Shown here: positions 1 to 16,922 of the stretch, one piece after another
Position numbering within the stretch: position 1 is the first letter of the stretch
Layout of the letters: every line of letters starts with the position of its first letter
NCBI RefSeq assembly: GCF_020085105.1
Contig: NC_058056.1
Location: forward strand, 17,727,429 to 17,791,428
DNA: 64,000 bases
DNA from: Siniperca chuatsi
Taxonomy: Eukaryota; Chordata; Actinopteri; Centrarchiformes; Sinipercidae
Reading direction: 5' to 3'
Notes under the pieces: generated by a model
Database searches by the model: none
Seen by the model: only the letters and a program-made list of their open reading frames with translations
Told to the model about the DNA's origin: nothing
Program-made: the position numbers and the translations under genes

Positions 1-4066
<4,066 letters not shown>

Positions 4067-4390
4067 ATGAAACAAGTCATTCCTGAAGACCAGAGTCTTA
4101 TTATTAAACCACACGTAATCACTTACATTCATTGCTTATTAACCACCATTTAAAAAGTAGTTGTTGAATTCCAGTATAAAACGTAGTTAGAAACATATGT
4201 GGAGCAGTAACGAACATGTACCCATTCTTAGTGTTTTTGGAAAGTATCTTAGAAGGTCAAGGGAATGTTGGTCAGATGGTAAATGAAGAGAAAATGAAAT
4301 GTGGAAAAGGAAAGTTGAAAGTAAGTTGTTTTTAGGAAAGAACCGGTGTGTTTTTAGATCGAACCGAATAAAGCTTGTTGGAATGAAATT

Positions 4391-6090
4391 AACTGCATTA
4401 ATGACTTCAGCATTGTCTTTGTGTGGTAGGAAATGTTTGATTTAAAGTCAGTATCATATGTGACATTTGCCTGTATCCCTTTTTTATGTAACAAGAGTTA
4501 AGTGAAATTCAAGGGGGGACCTGCAAATATGTCAATATAAACCATTTCAAAATTGCATTAATTCGGATATGAAGGGATTTAGGCTTGTGCAGCTCTTGGA
4601 AGTCATCAGCATTCAAATATCCTGGTTACCTGACTCAGACTTAAAAGTATGGAAGTTTTTTATTATTCCCATGTGAGACTCCTCAGCTGTACTCTGTCAG
4701 TCTCTCAAATTCACTTGTCATCAGTCTGCCAGACTTTTCCCAATTACAAATTTACTGAAAACATAAGAGTAGAGGGTGATAAAGTCAACTGTTGATTTCA
4801 TGATAAATGAAGTTGACATAAAAAAGGAAGCTGATTGTCCTAATTAAAATATATATGATAACCTATTTTGGTTTGAATAACTGACTTTTGTCACTGTTTA
4901 AGACATTTCTCTGAAGGGAATCCCACTCGTCTTCTATAAATTAGGTTCAGCAAACTGGATAGTGGACAGTGTCACAGAATGTACGCAATGATTTTCAAAT
5001 GAATTTGCAGAGGAGATGAAGGTCTCTTGTTTTGTTTTAGTCTTAACCAGATCCCAGATCATATCCTGACCTCTGGACATGGTGACACTTCGACACAGAA
5101 CCTGAGAACCAAAGTGCACGTGGTGGTGGACGCTAACTTCACTTCCTGCTCTCCATCACTGTCTTCATGGCAGTCATACAACATTTTATTATCCAAACCT
5201 TTATGCAAATATACTGAAGGTTTCACTAACTAGAATATTATGTACATAAATAATGAAGGAAATGAAACTAGATGACTGCAAGCTATTAAGAGAAATACAA
5301 ATAATTTGTTTCACAATACTAGTGTGAGAAGGAAGAGGAAGGATATGAGATTTGAGTTCTCGTTTGCAGCAAAAACACAAACATCACACTGTTGTATGTT
5401 CAAGACTGAAGAAAATTGATTTAAGTTGTGCATTTTTAATTTGCCAGAATTTTAAAATATAGATACAATAGTCCTCCAAGAGGAATTCACACAGCCTATG
5501 TAGAGGCTGTGTAAACAAAAGCCTCAAACACAAAGCTACACAAGAATGGCTTGAAACTGGTGAATACTGATAATGATTTTTTCCCTCATTTAGATCAATT
5601 TATACAAAGCAAAATTTGAACACCTCATCATTTTAACAAAGTTTGATTTTGGTGGTGCACCTGTGGAGCTATAGTTGTTGTATGCCATCTTTATCATTAA
5701 AACCAGAAAGAACTTTACCATCCAGTGAAGCAGTAGATACTTATTAAGCTTATGTGGACCAAAAAAAAAACCCAAACAGTATCCTGTTTTAATTTTCTTT
5801 TTGAAAGATGTTTTTCTTTTATTGGTCTGTAATGTACAGTTTCTTCATTACCAGTGCATAGGTTGTACTTTGGTCTATTATGGAGACCCAGGCTAATATG
5901 GTAAATCTCCCAACAAAAATCATAATTGCTTATAGACAGTCAGCACGATATGTGACACCTGTGAGACACTCAAAATAACTGGAGGTTGGAAATTAAACCT
6001 TCAGATCTCTACACCAATATATCTATACATGAGTAAACAAACTATTTATAGTATTTAAGGCTCTGAATATGACCGCAGTGCTTCAGTCTG
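4391..6090. other. Intergenic, DYNC1H1 to unrecognised gene
   Basis: AT-rich sequence between two convergent genes. A TTTATT at 5818-5823 is AATAAA on the minus strand and is a plausible poly(A) signal for the gene that stops at 6091. A short GC-richer patch at about 5040-5160 has an open + frame, but I find no splice-supported exon or known homology in it. Otherwise I see nothing. Confidence 0.6.
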
Positions 6091-7578
6091 TCAGTCTGTG
6101 GTTATATGGCTCTGACATGGTTCAGACGCAGAGTCCACTCCCTCTTGTTCGTCCTCCATGTTGACCACACACTGCCTCTTTCTTTGCCCCAGCTCCACCA
6201 CTTCTGCTCCAGGGAAACTCAGTTTTCTCTTGTAAACAGATCTGTGGTTACAGGCGTTGGGGGGTCTCACAGAGGAGCTATCCAGCATCTGGGATGAACT
6301 CCCTTCCACTGGGGTGACAGGTCCAGGTGTTTGAGGTGTGGACGGTCTTGTAGCGTGCATGCCTGAATCATCAAATTGGCAATGTAATTCTATATCCATG
6401 GTTTGGGTGTGCATTGTTGAATCATTGGCCATTTCCCCTTTAAGATCTCTACAACCATCCCTGTCACTGTGGGAGGGCAGAATGTCAAGCTGACAGACCC
6501 ACAGTTTAGAGTCACTCCCACATTTCATCTGGACATCCAAAAGATGTTGCTGCTCTGTCACAGCATCTCGCGTCCCATTTTTCACCACTTCTCTGAGTGC
6601 AACAGAGGCCGGGTGATGAAGGATAACTCTCCTGCTCCTGCCCGAGAACCGACAGGTTCCTCCTCCACCTTTTCCCTGCTGCCTTGTTCGCCTGCTGGAG
6701 ATACCCACGTCGACGTTGGACTCGTCAGAATCCTCAGAGCTCCCATCATATGGGTCCAAAAACTACAATCACACATGCATTCATTCATTCATTCATTAAC
6801 ACACAGAACAGCAGGATGCTTTTGCAGCAGAAATGGATGGATTAGAGAAAGGAGAATGCTTACCAAAGAATAACAGCCATGCCTTCCTGCAGGCTTGTGT
6901 GGCAATGTCCGCCGAAAAGTCCCACTCTCTGGTGCACTGCTCACACATCCCTGCTCAACGAGGAATTCAGGGTCCCCCCCCCCCCCCCCCATCAACAAGA
7001 TGGTAATTCATTTATAAATTAAAAAGCTCAATGCATGTTGGAGCCCATCCCTGTGTGCCCTTCCTAAATGTTACGAAGACCATAAAAGACAAGACTTGGT
7101 GGTAAGGTGTGTATGTGCGCAGTATCCAGTGATGGTGTGAAGATAATGGGCATGTAGAGTCAGTTTCTGGGAAAGAAACTATTTAATCCCATTTTAAAAC
7201 AAACTTAATGGAGATATCCAATAAAAAATGTCCTCAATCTGGCACTGGGAGTAATCTCTTTTTAAGCCATTTAAAATATAGGTATGCTATTTGAGTTTAC
7301 ATTGTCACTTATTCATTTGTGCTTATTGTGTGTGTGTGTGTGTGATGTTCACATTCAGAAATAAAGCAATACCATAGTGCTGGTGTCCGACCATCTTGGA
7401 CTGATCTCAGAGTCAGAATCGGTGCTGGACTCCACTTTACACATCTCCTGACAGAAAACAGACATGTATATGTCAAAGTAAGAATAATTTTCTAACTGGT
7501 GAGACCACAGCACTCTCAATATGGTGATGAAATGTTGTGAACTGATCTCACCATGTATTTGAAAGAAAGCTGGTCCAT
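6091..7578 (-). CDS. Unrecognised serine-rich, probably disordered nuclear protein (286 aa, four coding exons)
   Basis: I do not recognise the family. Four in-phase coding exons on the minus strand are 7552-7578, 7373-7447, 6864-6950 and 6091-6762. The product starts MDQLSFKYMEMCK. It has acidic serine runs (ESSTDSDSEISPRWSDTSTM, GSSEDSDESNVD), a basic glycine-rich segment (RRTRQQGKGGGG) and a second basic motif near the C-terminus (VYKRKL, GQRKRQC). It also has a Ser/Thr-Pro patch (RPSTPQTPGPVTP). I see no signal peptide, membrane segment or enzymatic motif. The 222-codon last exon, the clean GT-AG junctions and the phase agreement support a real gene. The start is the first ATG in the open frame of exon 7552-7578. 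An upstream exon ending near 7883 (MSWHIGEDDNSHFQ) would hit a stop after splicing and is probably 5' UTR or a uORF. The basic and acidic composition and the E2F-like site suggest a cell-cycle nuclear protein, but that is inference. Confidence 0.72.
6974..6990. repeat. Homopolymer C17
   Basis: Seventeen consecutive C. On the minus strand this is a G17 run that begins 22 bases upstream of the splice acceptor of the exon at 6864-6950, where a polypyrimidine tract would be expected. Confidence 0.95.
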
Positions 7579-7924
7579 GTTGTTGGGTGCATACCTATCA
7601 CTGTGATCTAATTGGGGGGGGGGTTGCATTACATTTGTAGGCAATAATGCATTTAAGCACATTCAAAAGACACCAAAAATAAATCCACATTTCTTAAAAA
7701 AAAAAAAAAAGAGATATATATATATAACTAAGTCACGCAGTGCCAAAATACCATGTCCAAGAAAACAAATACTAACGTTATATGAATGAGTACTATCCAG
7801 CAAATATTACAAACTGTATCGTTAGTATTGTATGTTTTTGATTCAGCAAAAATTTTAAATGACAAAAAAAACTGACAACTTACCTGGAAGTGAGAGTTGT
7901 CGTCTTCTCCTATATGCCATGACA

Positions 7925-7933
7925 TTTGGCGCG
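7925..7933. promoter_or_regulatory. E2F-type site TTTGGCGCG at the unrecognised gene's promoter
   Basis: TTTGGCGCG matches the E2F consensus TTTSGCGC exactly. It lies a few bases upstream of the first ATG of the presumed first exon of the minus-strand gene at 6091-7578. The location fits S-phase transcriptional control, but binding is not shown. Confidence 0.55.
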
Positions 7934-8667
7934 TTTAACTTTTTTAAACCACGATAAAGTAAAATACGTAAAATATGCCGTTGTTGTGTAGTCAGGTAGG
8001 TAAACTGGTAGATTAATTAACCAGCAGAGTACCAGATGCCTTTGATATGATGCAGCCAAGTGTGACCACAGGTGAGCAGTTTACACATGACAAACAGCAT
8101 GGACACGAGTTCAAAACGCCACTGACTTTACTATTTTCAAGATTTTAACAAAATAATACGTCCGGTGATATTTGTTTTTCAAAATAAAACTCATATTGAC
8201 CTCGCTGATTCTGCACGACAGCTTAAATGCCAGTTTTTAAAGCTTTTAAATTAATCCTAACTACATTGTAAGCCTCTTTATACTGTAAAAGTTTTTAAAT
8301 CTGTACAGGCCGAGGAAGCGGTAAATGACTTCAAAATAATGTCGAACGGTTGGTTAAACATTTATATAACATAACGTTAGGTATATAACTTACCACCAAC
8401 GTAAAATATATCTTACTGTCGTATAACTGTTTTATTTTCCCAAATGTACTATTTCTAACATATGGTTTAAAATCAGTATAATGCTGCAGCGTTTTAGAGA
8501 AGTGCAAAGCTGTGACATCTAAGTTACTCTGAAATGGTATCCTCCTCCACCAGTTCCCCGGTGAACCGTTGGGGGGAACGGGAGAGTCGTAATGCCCGCT
8601 CCATGGCCCGCTTCCCTCCGTGCGTAAGATCCGGCCTGGGGGAAAGGGATGAATGTTAATTTCAAAG
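7934..8667. promoter_or_regulatory. Divergent promoter region, unrecognised gene (-) and WDR20 (+)
   Basis: About 730 bases separate two head-to-head genes. The right part (about 8540-8667) is CpG-rich 5' UTR of WDR20. The rest is AT-rich. I see no canonical TATA box tied to either start. The motif AACGTTAG occurs near 8374. Confidence 0.5.
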
Positions 8668-11600
8668 ATGGCGGCGGAGGGAGGAGGGAAGGAGATGAAC
8701 GAAATTAAAACTCAGTTCACCACTCGGGAAGGTGTCTACAAACTCCTCACTCACTCCGAATACAGCCGTCCTAACAGGGTGCCTTTCAATTCGCAAGGCT
8801 CCAACCCCGTCAAGGTCTCCTTCGTGAACGTCAACGACCAGTCGGGCAACGGCGACAGGATCTGTTTCAATGTGGGCCGTGAGCTCTACTTCTACATCTA
8901 CAAAGGCGTTAGAAAGGTAGCGTGCTAACACGGCTAATGTCAACGGAAATGTGTGATACTCTATGTTAAAATACATCACTGCTGTCTGAGCTGTTGCTGA
9001 ACTTCAGACTTGTGTTTGCTGTATTAAATAACTGGCAGTTGCTTGACTTTGAAATTAGCTGGCAGCTAGTTAGCTAGAAGCTATCATGAAGCTAGCCTAG
9101 TAGTTAGCTAGCCAACGCAACTGGCTAACGTTAGCAAACCTGCAGCCACTCCGAGGCCAGGGGCTAAATTCCGTCCCCAGTCCGCCGCTCTGTTTTAGTT
9201 TTGCAGGATAGGTTTCGTGAGGTTGGGTAACGACCACTAGGCTAAAGTTGACCTTTTGATTTGATTTAAGTTGTCGTGGTTGACATTGCTGCTGTAACGG
9301 TTGTAGTTTGTGATGACAGTGACAGTTCTACGTTGCCACCCATAACACCTGTCGACGCCTTTTGACTGACAGGTGTTTACAAATCACAATGATGCCGATT
9401 CAGCGTGTGAACAGTCATTTGGCTAGCAAGCTAACTGCTGCCGTCATGCTTTGATGTAATGGAAATCAGCTCTTAGCTTGGGGATGTGTCTGGACAAAAT
9501 CTATGACCTGATCAAACTAAGCCGAATTGCTCTGCTTGTAGGGAAATGCTAACGTTAGCTAGTTTTGACATTTATGATAGAGCATATTTGGCAAACCATC
9601 TGTATAGTATACGCAGTATATGTTTATATTCTGCGTAGATGTTCAGTCACTAACAAATCATTCTTGAATAACTGATGGTGATGGTGAGTTCTGACAAATA
9701 TGTGATGATTTTCTAGTTAAACAAAGGGTGGAGAACGAGTGGGAATGACTTAATAACTCGCTCTCCAGCGTTATCACGATAGGTTGCCTACAATATGCCT
9801 CATTTAGGAGTATCGTGATACAGGCTCTGCCACGTGCTACATGTAAAACAAAAAAATAAAATAAAAATCATAAAGCAGTCACATATTTTGTCACTAACGT
9901 TACAAAAATTGGTTTCGGTCAACAGCTGACCTCCCATTACAGGTTGACTGGAATCAGCTGACTTCTAACTTAACGCAATGTGTCATAGCCTTTTTATTAT
10001 TCAGACAGAAACACGTGCAAGTCAGTAGACTGGCAAAAGGCTGAACCTCCAGAAATTAGAACAAATCCAGAGTTTTAGTACAGAATTTGTAGTAAAAGGC
10101 AAAACTGTGCATAATAGTAATTCTAGTCTTGTCAGTCCTGGCAATTTAAGTTTGACAGAAAATGTCAAATGGCAAGGTATTATGGCAGAAGCAAATTAGT
10201 CATATGCCTAAAAAAAACAAAGGTATTTGGTTTCAGTGTGTCAATAACATAACAAGAGAGTGTTCACAATACATCACCTTATTGACACAATACACCTTAT
10301 TGATTATTTGTCCCATTCCTAAGGAATGGAAGAGATTGGCAATTTTACTTATCTGATATGTTTTGCTGGAGCAAATACATGGCTACAGGTTTAAAGCAAA
10401 AATAGTAAGAATGTCCTATATATTACAGCTAGCAGTGAACAAATCCAGCAGCTCAGGAGGACCTGTTTATTTCTTATGTGTATATCTGTAACCTCCTTCC
10501 TTAAAAGTATTCTTCACCACTTATGGCTTATTATGTATCATTTTTGCTGATAATTTCAATCATCAAAGCACTGCCTAATACCATGCAGGCTGTTGTGAAG
10601 CACACGAGCTGTGCTTTTGACTGGACTCTTGATTTAAACTACTTTTAAGACTTTGAGTGTTTCTGTCTCGCCTCAGAGAGACAAAATGTCAAACCATGTC
10701 GCATCTAACAGTAGTGGAGGAACCACTGCGTCATCATCTTACACTCAAAGAATTTTCCATTCTACCAGTAGTGTAAACTGTAAATCATTAACAAATGGAA
10801 CTGTTACACTGGCTATCTACAGTATATGCCCAGGGTGTCTTGTTCACAGCGGTAAAATACGGTTTCTCTGACATCGAAAACAAACTGTACATCATACAAT
10901 ATGATTGCTAGCATCTACCCATCTTCACAGAAAAGGCATACCTCTATAGTAGAGTTCTTCCTCATTTTTGCTCAGTGACAGTCAGCTATTTGATGTGTTG
11001 CTAAAGGTCGTACAGAACTATTTTTTGCTCAGATGGCACTTGTACACTTTGGTTGCAAGACACTTGATAGAAATCTAGGCTTTGACTAAATTGAGTGTCT
11101 CCTTCCTAATCAGTGGAATTAATTAACTTTGTCCCTTCAGCTCCTCTAAATTCAGTGTCAGTGTGTTTGAGATGAAGCACAGGAAAAAACAATATAACTG
11201 CACACTCAGCTCCAATGGTTTATTACTAACAGTTTGACCAACAGTAGCCTTTGTCATGCAACAAAGTGCATTAAATCATTTTTTACATTTAAAGGTTACT
11301 GCACTCACTTCATGTGTGTTCATGCGGTTTCTCTTCAGGCTGCTGACCTGAGCAAGCCCATAGACAAGCGCATCTACAAGGGAACACAGCCCACCTGTCA
11401 TGACTTCAACCACCTCACAGCTACAGCAGAGAGTGTGTCCCTGCTGGTGGGATTCTCAGCAGGACAGGTACAGCTCATTGACCCCATCAAGAAGGAAACA
11501 AGCAAGCTCTTCAATGAGGAGGTAGGTCTCTGAAGGAGATTACTAAGAGTTCTGTGTACAGCGTTCAGTAGAGGAAAGTTGGGAGAGGCAGTGAATTTTA

Positions 11601-14600
11601 ACATTTTAATTGACTAATCTACAACTCACAACAGCTTGGGCTGTATAAAATATTGTTTCAGTATTTCTTTTAAACTGTAATGTAATTTTTATGTATCCTC
11701 CTTGTAGTAAACTCTTCCACCTTCTTATGTAGAGGATTTAAAGCATCTGAATGACAGAAGTTGAATGTGTTCAAAGGATTTCCCATAGCTTTTCTTGTGC
11801 TTTATGCTGCTTTTTGTGTTTTCCCAGCCCAATGCCTATAAACAGAATACTATTATATAATATTATTATATTATAAGTGGTCTAAGACTTTAACAGAGTA
11901 TTCTATGTGAAATTGTAAGAAGTTGTTCAGAATATCGATTTCCTGATGATACTGTACTGACATTATTCTTTCCCTTTTCCCTTCTCCCTCCGCTGTATCC
12001 TCCCCTGTCTGCCTCTCAAACCTCATACCTTCCTTCTCTCCTGCCAGAGACTAATAGACAAGTCCAGAGTAACATGCGTGAAATGGGTGCCAGGCTCTGA
12101 GAGCCTGTTTCTGGTCTCTCATGCCAGTGGGAATATGTACCTGTACAACGTGGAGCATACTTGTGGCACCACAGCACCACACTACCAGCTGCTTAAACAG
12201 GGAGAGAACTACTCTGTACACACTTGTAAGAGTAAATCCACACGGAACCCTCTCCTTAAATGGACAGTGGGCGAGGGGGCTCTGAATGAGTTTGCCTTCT
12301 CTCCAGATGGGAAGTTCCTAGCCTGTGTTAGCCAAGATGGCTTCCTACGGGTCTTCAACTTTGATGCGGTTGAGCTTCATGGCACCATGAAGAGCTACTT
12401 TGGTGGCTTGTTGTGTGTGTGCTGGAGCCCTGATGGAAAGTACATAGTTGCAGGTGGAGAGGACGATCTAGTGACTGTGTGGTCGTTCTTGGACTGCAGA
12501 GTCATCGCCCGAGGTCACGGGCACAAGTCATGGGTGAGTGTGGTGTCATTTGACCATTACACCACCAGCGTGGAAGAGAGTGACCCAATGGAGTTCAGTG
12601 GCAGCGATGAGGACTTCCAGGATCAGATGATCCACTTTGGACGGGATCGGGCCAACAGTACACAGTCTCGACTCTCCAAGCGCAACTCCACGGACAGCCG
12701 ACCTGTTAGTGTCACATACCGGTTTGGCTCAGTGGGCCAGGACACTCAGCTGTGCCTATGGGACCTCACAGAGGACATCCTTTTCCCCCATCTTCCGCTC
12801 TCACGGACACGAACACACACTAACGTGATGAATGCTACCAGCCCCCCTGCGGGTGCTACAATAATCACTAACACCTCTAGTAACACTACTAATGGAAACA
12901 ACAGTGGTGCCAATACTCCTGGCATTAACTCCCTCGCTACTACATTACCACGCTCCAACAGCCTACCCCATTCAGCTGGCACCACAACAACGGCAAACAA
13001 TACCAACAAGGCTGGCAGTGGTGGTGGCGGCATTGGCAGTGGTATTATGGACAGTGCCATCGCCACAGGTGTGAGTAAGTTTGCCACACTGTCACTCCAT
13101 GATCGGAAGGAACGCCACCATGAGAAGGACCACAAACGCAACCACAGCATGGGTCACATCAGCAGCAAGAGCAGCGACAAGCTCAACCTGCTGACAAAAA
13201 CCAAAACAGACCCTGCTAAGACTCTGGGCACTCTGCTGTGTCCGCGCATGGAGGATGTGCCCCTCCTTGAGCCCCTCATCTGTAAAAAGATAGCACATGA
13301 GAGACTGACTGTACTCATATTTTTAGAGGACTGTTTAGTGACTGCTTGTCAGGAGGGATTTATTTGCACATGGGCGAGGCCAGGCAAAGTGGTAAGTTCT
13401 TTTTAATGCAGGAAATGTGGGGAAAATTGAAGTGATAACAATATGTCTCTCTATCTTAAGCTGTCCTAAAATCAGTTGGTGGGCTGTAACTAAAAATCAA
13501 GACATATTCTGAAAGCATAAAATAAACTATGGACATTTGGAAAAGCATTTTTAGCTTTTATACTCAGATTGTCACACTCTGCAGGCCGGCAAGTAACATA
13601 TCAGACTTTGTTTAATGTACATCTGCTTTCCAATGAAAGACCTATAATTATACCTAAGTTTCAAATATAACCAATGCTATGAAAAAATTACAGTCTGGTT
13701 ATGTAATACATTCTGATAAGGAAGATTTCCTGTGTAGACCTGTGAGGAGGGGGGGAAGAAGACGTTAATCCATATGGAGTGTGTTCATTGGTTCATCATA
13801 ATCCTACAATGCATAGCAGCATAGACGAGAAGTCATCTGCATAATACACTATCACAGTTTCAGCTTTTATGCAAATGGCTTTCCCAACGAATCTTTGCAG
13901 TTTCTCACACGCTTACAGCTTAATGTGTGTATACACCCTTGTATACTTCCCTTTTGTCTGTGTTTTGAGAGATTTTGCCAGAACGAGGCACATGATAGTC
14001 TGAATCTGGAACATAAAGGCAGTCTGGAGGCTAGTTAGTCCAGTGAGATTGTTACTTTCAACCAGTCAGACATTAACAAGTGTTAGAGACAAAAATACCC
14101 TTGAAATTTAATCAAATGTCTCTTAAGTAAAAATGAGAACACAAACAATGCCATTATATTGAGGAGTACACGAATGTCTTCTGTGTGAGAAAATGGAACA
14201 AATATAAATTGTATTTTAAAAAAAGTATAAATTCGGATTAATACAAACCACAATACAAAGTGGATTGGAAGATGCAGTGGTTGAGGTCAGTCTTCTAGAA
14301 GGTGAAATTAGTATTCAGTAATAAAGAAGTTAAAATAAACCAATTTTTTATGGTTAAGGATTGAGTGTGTAATAGCTGAAGTGCAATAAAAATGTAATGC
14401 TTAACAGTTTGGTAAGTTTGCCCTGTAAAATAAAAAGACAAAAATGGTCAGATCAAGATGTTAAAAAAAGCCTGAAACATGTCAATTGTTTGGTCATGTA
14501 CATTAGAAGTGCCTTGATCAAGCAAACCTCTCAAAGACATCATTAGTCTTACACTGTACACTTGCCATTCAGTTTGACTGCTGTGCTCAGGCTTTTAATT

Positions 14601-14781
14601 AAATGCAGGGGACCGCAATATAGAAAGAAGAGACAGAGGCAAATTTTTAATGAGCTATTTGTTGCTTGCTTTTTGCTACAGTATGTGAACTTTCCCAATG
14701 CAAATCTCCTTGTTTTCCTTTTTCCAGGGTTTATTGTCATCCCAAAACCAAGCCAGCTCTCCCAGTGGAACAGTAGTATAG
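8668..14781 (+). CDS. WDR20: WDR20, WD-repeat cofactor of USP12/USP46 deubiquitinases
   Basis: WDR20 binds and stimulates the USP12- and USP46-UAF1 deubiquitinase complexes. Coding exons are 8668-8916, 11339-11521, 12048-13391 and 14728-14781, giving 609 residues. The N-terminus GGGKEMNEIKTQFTTREG, the repeat blocks FAFSPDGKFLACVSQDG and CWSPDGKYIVAGGEDD, and the end GLLSSQNQASSPSGTVV match the human long form. The start ATG has A at -3 and G at +4 and begins MAAEGGGKEM. The central linker (about residues 404-487) is enlarged by an Asn/Thr/Gly/Ser-rich stretch compared with human. If the last intron is retained, the third exon reads on to a stop at 13406, giving an end in VVSSF. This could be an alternative isoform. 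A poly(A) signal lies at 15092-15097. Large introns (8917-11338 and 13392-14727) hold no other recognisable gene. Confidence 0.97.
9055..9135. repeat. AGCTAG/GTTAGC-rich cluster in WDR20 intron 1
   Basis: Overlapping copies of TTAGCTAG, AGCTAGC and AACGTTAGC fill about 80 bases just downstream of the first exon. Similar motifs lie at about 9545-9560. The run is palindromic and looks like simple-sequence decay around a CpG promoter. Confidence 0.6.
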
Positions 14782-16920
14782 CCACAATATTTCTGCTGCT
14801 AAAGAACCCTGCAACCCAGAGTCTGATGCTGCTCTTCACCCTGCAAGCATTGCAAGTTTTCCTTTTCTTTTATACCCCTCCCCTCCCCCCTCCGATTTTG
14901 TTAATTGCTTTTCTGTTCTTTTCGTTTATCACTCACTTGACCTAGTGGAGGAATGAAGCAAGAAAATGGTGTGGTGCAATTGTGGACTGTTATGCGCTAA
15001 TGTACTGTTCTCTGGAGTTTTAACACATTTTAGATTTTTTTTTTTATCTTTCTTTCATGTCAAATCTCATCAGACTGTTGTCCCCTCTGGAAATAAAGCT
15101 TGGCTTTGTTAGATGCAAACCAGACAATTGTGGCTTGAGATTAAAGGGATAGTTCATTTAATTTTCAGAATCTCCGTGTACCCCTTTTTTGACCTTGTGG
15201 TGTAGCCCACTCTGGGCTTAGGGTTACTGACTAAAATATGAATTTTGGGTGAACTATCCTTTTTAATGACCAAGTGCGTGAGCATCTGAAAATTTTGCAT
15301 CCATCCACATTCACCCACCACTTCTGTCTTTTCTGGAGTAGAATCTCCCCATCAACAACTTTGCACTGATTTTGTTAGTTATTTTGTTGTTTGTTTTTAT
15401 AACTACTCCAATGGAACAAAAAAAAAAGAGGGTTGAGGACTGCCTTGTTGCACTCGGCTTTAACATCCTCAATCTTGAAATCTGAATCTATAAAGCTGGA
15501 TGCTGCAATCATAGTCTTTTTAAAGAAAAAAAAGTTTGCACTTAAATTAGTTTATTAGAAGAAAATGGCTTTACATTTTTGGGTGTGCTCAGAACTCACA
15601 GATGGCTAATACAGTAGGTGAAGAAAATTATAAAAAACTATTAAAACCTTTATCTATTGAGCATTTATTTTAATATTATTTCAGATTCAAATCTGCTCTG
15701 TATGATAATGTGTATATTGTAATTAATTGATTTGATGGCGGCCTAAGCAAACTACCATTACTCCAGTGGAAGTTTTGTCATTGATAGTTATATTTCTAAA
15801 GCCTAAAGTATACATATTAATAATATTAAAATAATCTTGAATACACTGTTTTCTGTTCTTTTTTGTTCACCCACATGTGCTGTATTTACATAACAAAGCT
15901 GGAATGCCTTTGGCGTGGAAATTGCTTACATTGTCAAAAAAGTGCAGAAGTTGCACGAAAGGAGCTGTCAAGTATGGAAGTCTATGAAGCTCAGGAAGTC
16001 TCGCAGACAACGATCAAATCTCAAAAGACTCCTCAACTTGATACAAGCTCTCTTTATGCCTCAGCCACAATAAAATACTTTGAGAAGAAAACTTTATATC
16101 CTTCGATTTTCTCCTTTAAAAGAAATTTAACAAAATCCACATGAAAGTTTTCAGATAAGAAACTTGAGATTCAGCCAAAGAGGCTTTCCCAATGGACACT
16201 AATGTAGAATTTATGTACTTTATTTTTGTGTGATAACCAATCATTGTTGATGCCACGAAGAATCCAGTGACCCCTATACTAGACAGAAAGTTGGTTACCC
16301 AAATATGTTTTTGACGTGGATAACATTTTTACATTTCCCACTTTATTATTCATTTAAAAAAATCAGGATTCTCATCAATTTGTTGTCAACATTTTTGTGT
16401 CAGGTGGTTATACAGACATGTAAGAGATTTAAGTATTTGTAATCCAGGTTAATGACAACATACAAATGATACACATGTTTACTGTGATTATGTGTCACAA
16501 TAACCAACACAATAAGGTGCAGACTGAGTCACAGTCCATATTAATGAGCTCACATCTCTGAATGAAATGGTACTTTTTTTTAAAGCCACAATGCTTCAAG
16601 TGAGGAAGTATGAGGGTACTGGCAAAGCTACATTCTAAATAAAGCATTAAAAAAAGATTCAGGACTTTCTTCAGGCCCAATCTGCAAATACAAATGTTCT
16701 CATCTTTTGTTATTAACTGCAGGGGGGCACTTTTTTACATTACAGTTGGATCAGTTGTGCCTTTAAAATAGTGCTCCAAAGACGATGTTGAAGAATAATT
16801 GCGGAGCACTTAATGTGAATGTTTTTGCTGTTTACGTTTGTACAGGAAGACTATTGCTCTACAAATCAGTTTGTCCCAAGGAGCTCATTCACAGCTATTG
16901 AAAACAGACTATCACAAGTA
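14782..16920. other. WDR20 3' UTR and intergenic sequence
   Basis: Holds the WDR20 3' UTR with AATAAA at 15092-15097 and one MITE at 15141-15266. The remainder is AT-rich with no open frame that I can tie to a gene. Confidence 0.6.
15141..15266. mobile_element. Short MITE with terminal inverted repeats and TTAA flanks
   Basis: The left end reads AAAGGGATAGTTCA and the right end TGAACTATCCTTTTT, an inverted repeat of about 14 bases. TTAA stands at both borders (15141-15144 and 15263-15266). The 126-base length and TTAA borders fit a non-autonomous DNA transposon that targets TTAA. It has no coding capacity. Confidence 0.8.
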
Positions 16921-16922
16921 TA

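Noticed and set aside
5027-5233. 68-codon frame with a GC-richer middle as a lost exon
   Set aside because: No acceptor or donor in phase and no homology that I recognise.
7883-7925. Short frame MSWHIGEDDNSHFQ as the start of the unrecognised gene
   Set aside because: Splicing to the next exon at the visible acceptor gives an immediate stop; the ATG at 7578 keeps the frame.
12746-13150. 134-codon minus-strand frame
   Set aside because: Shadow of the conserved WDR20 exon on the other strand.
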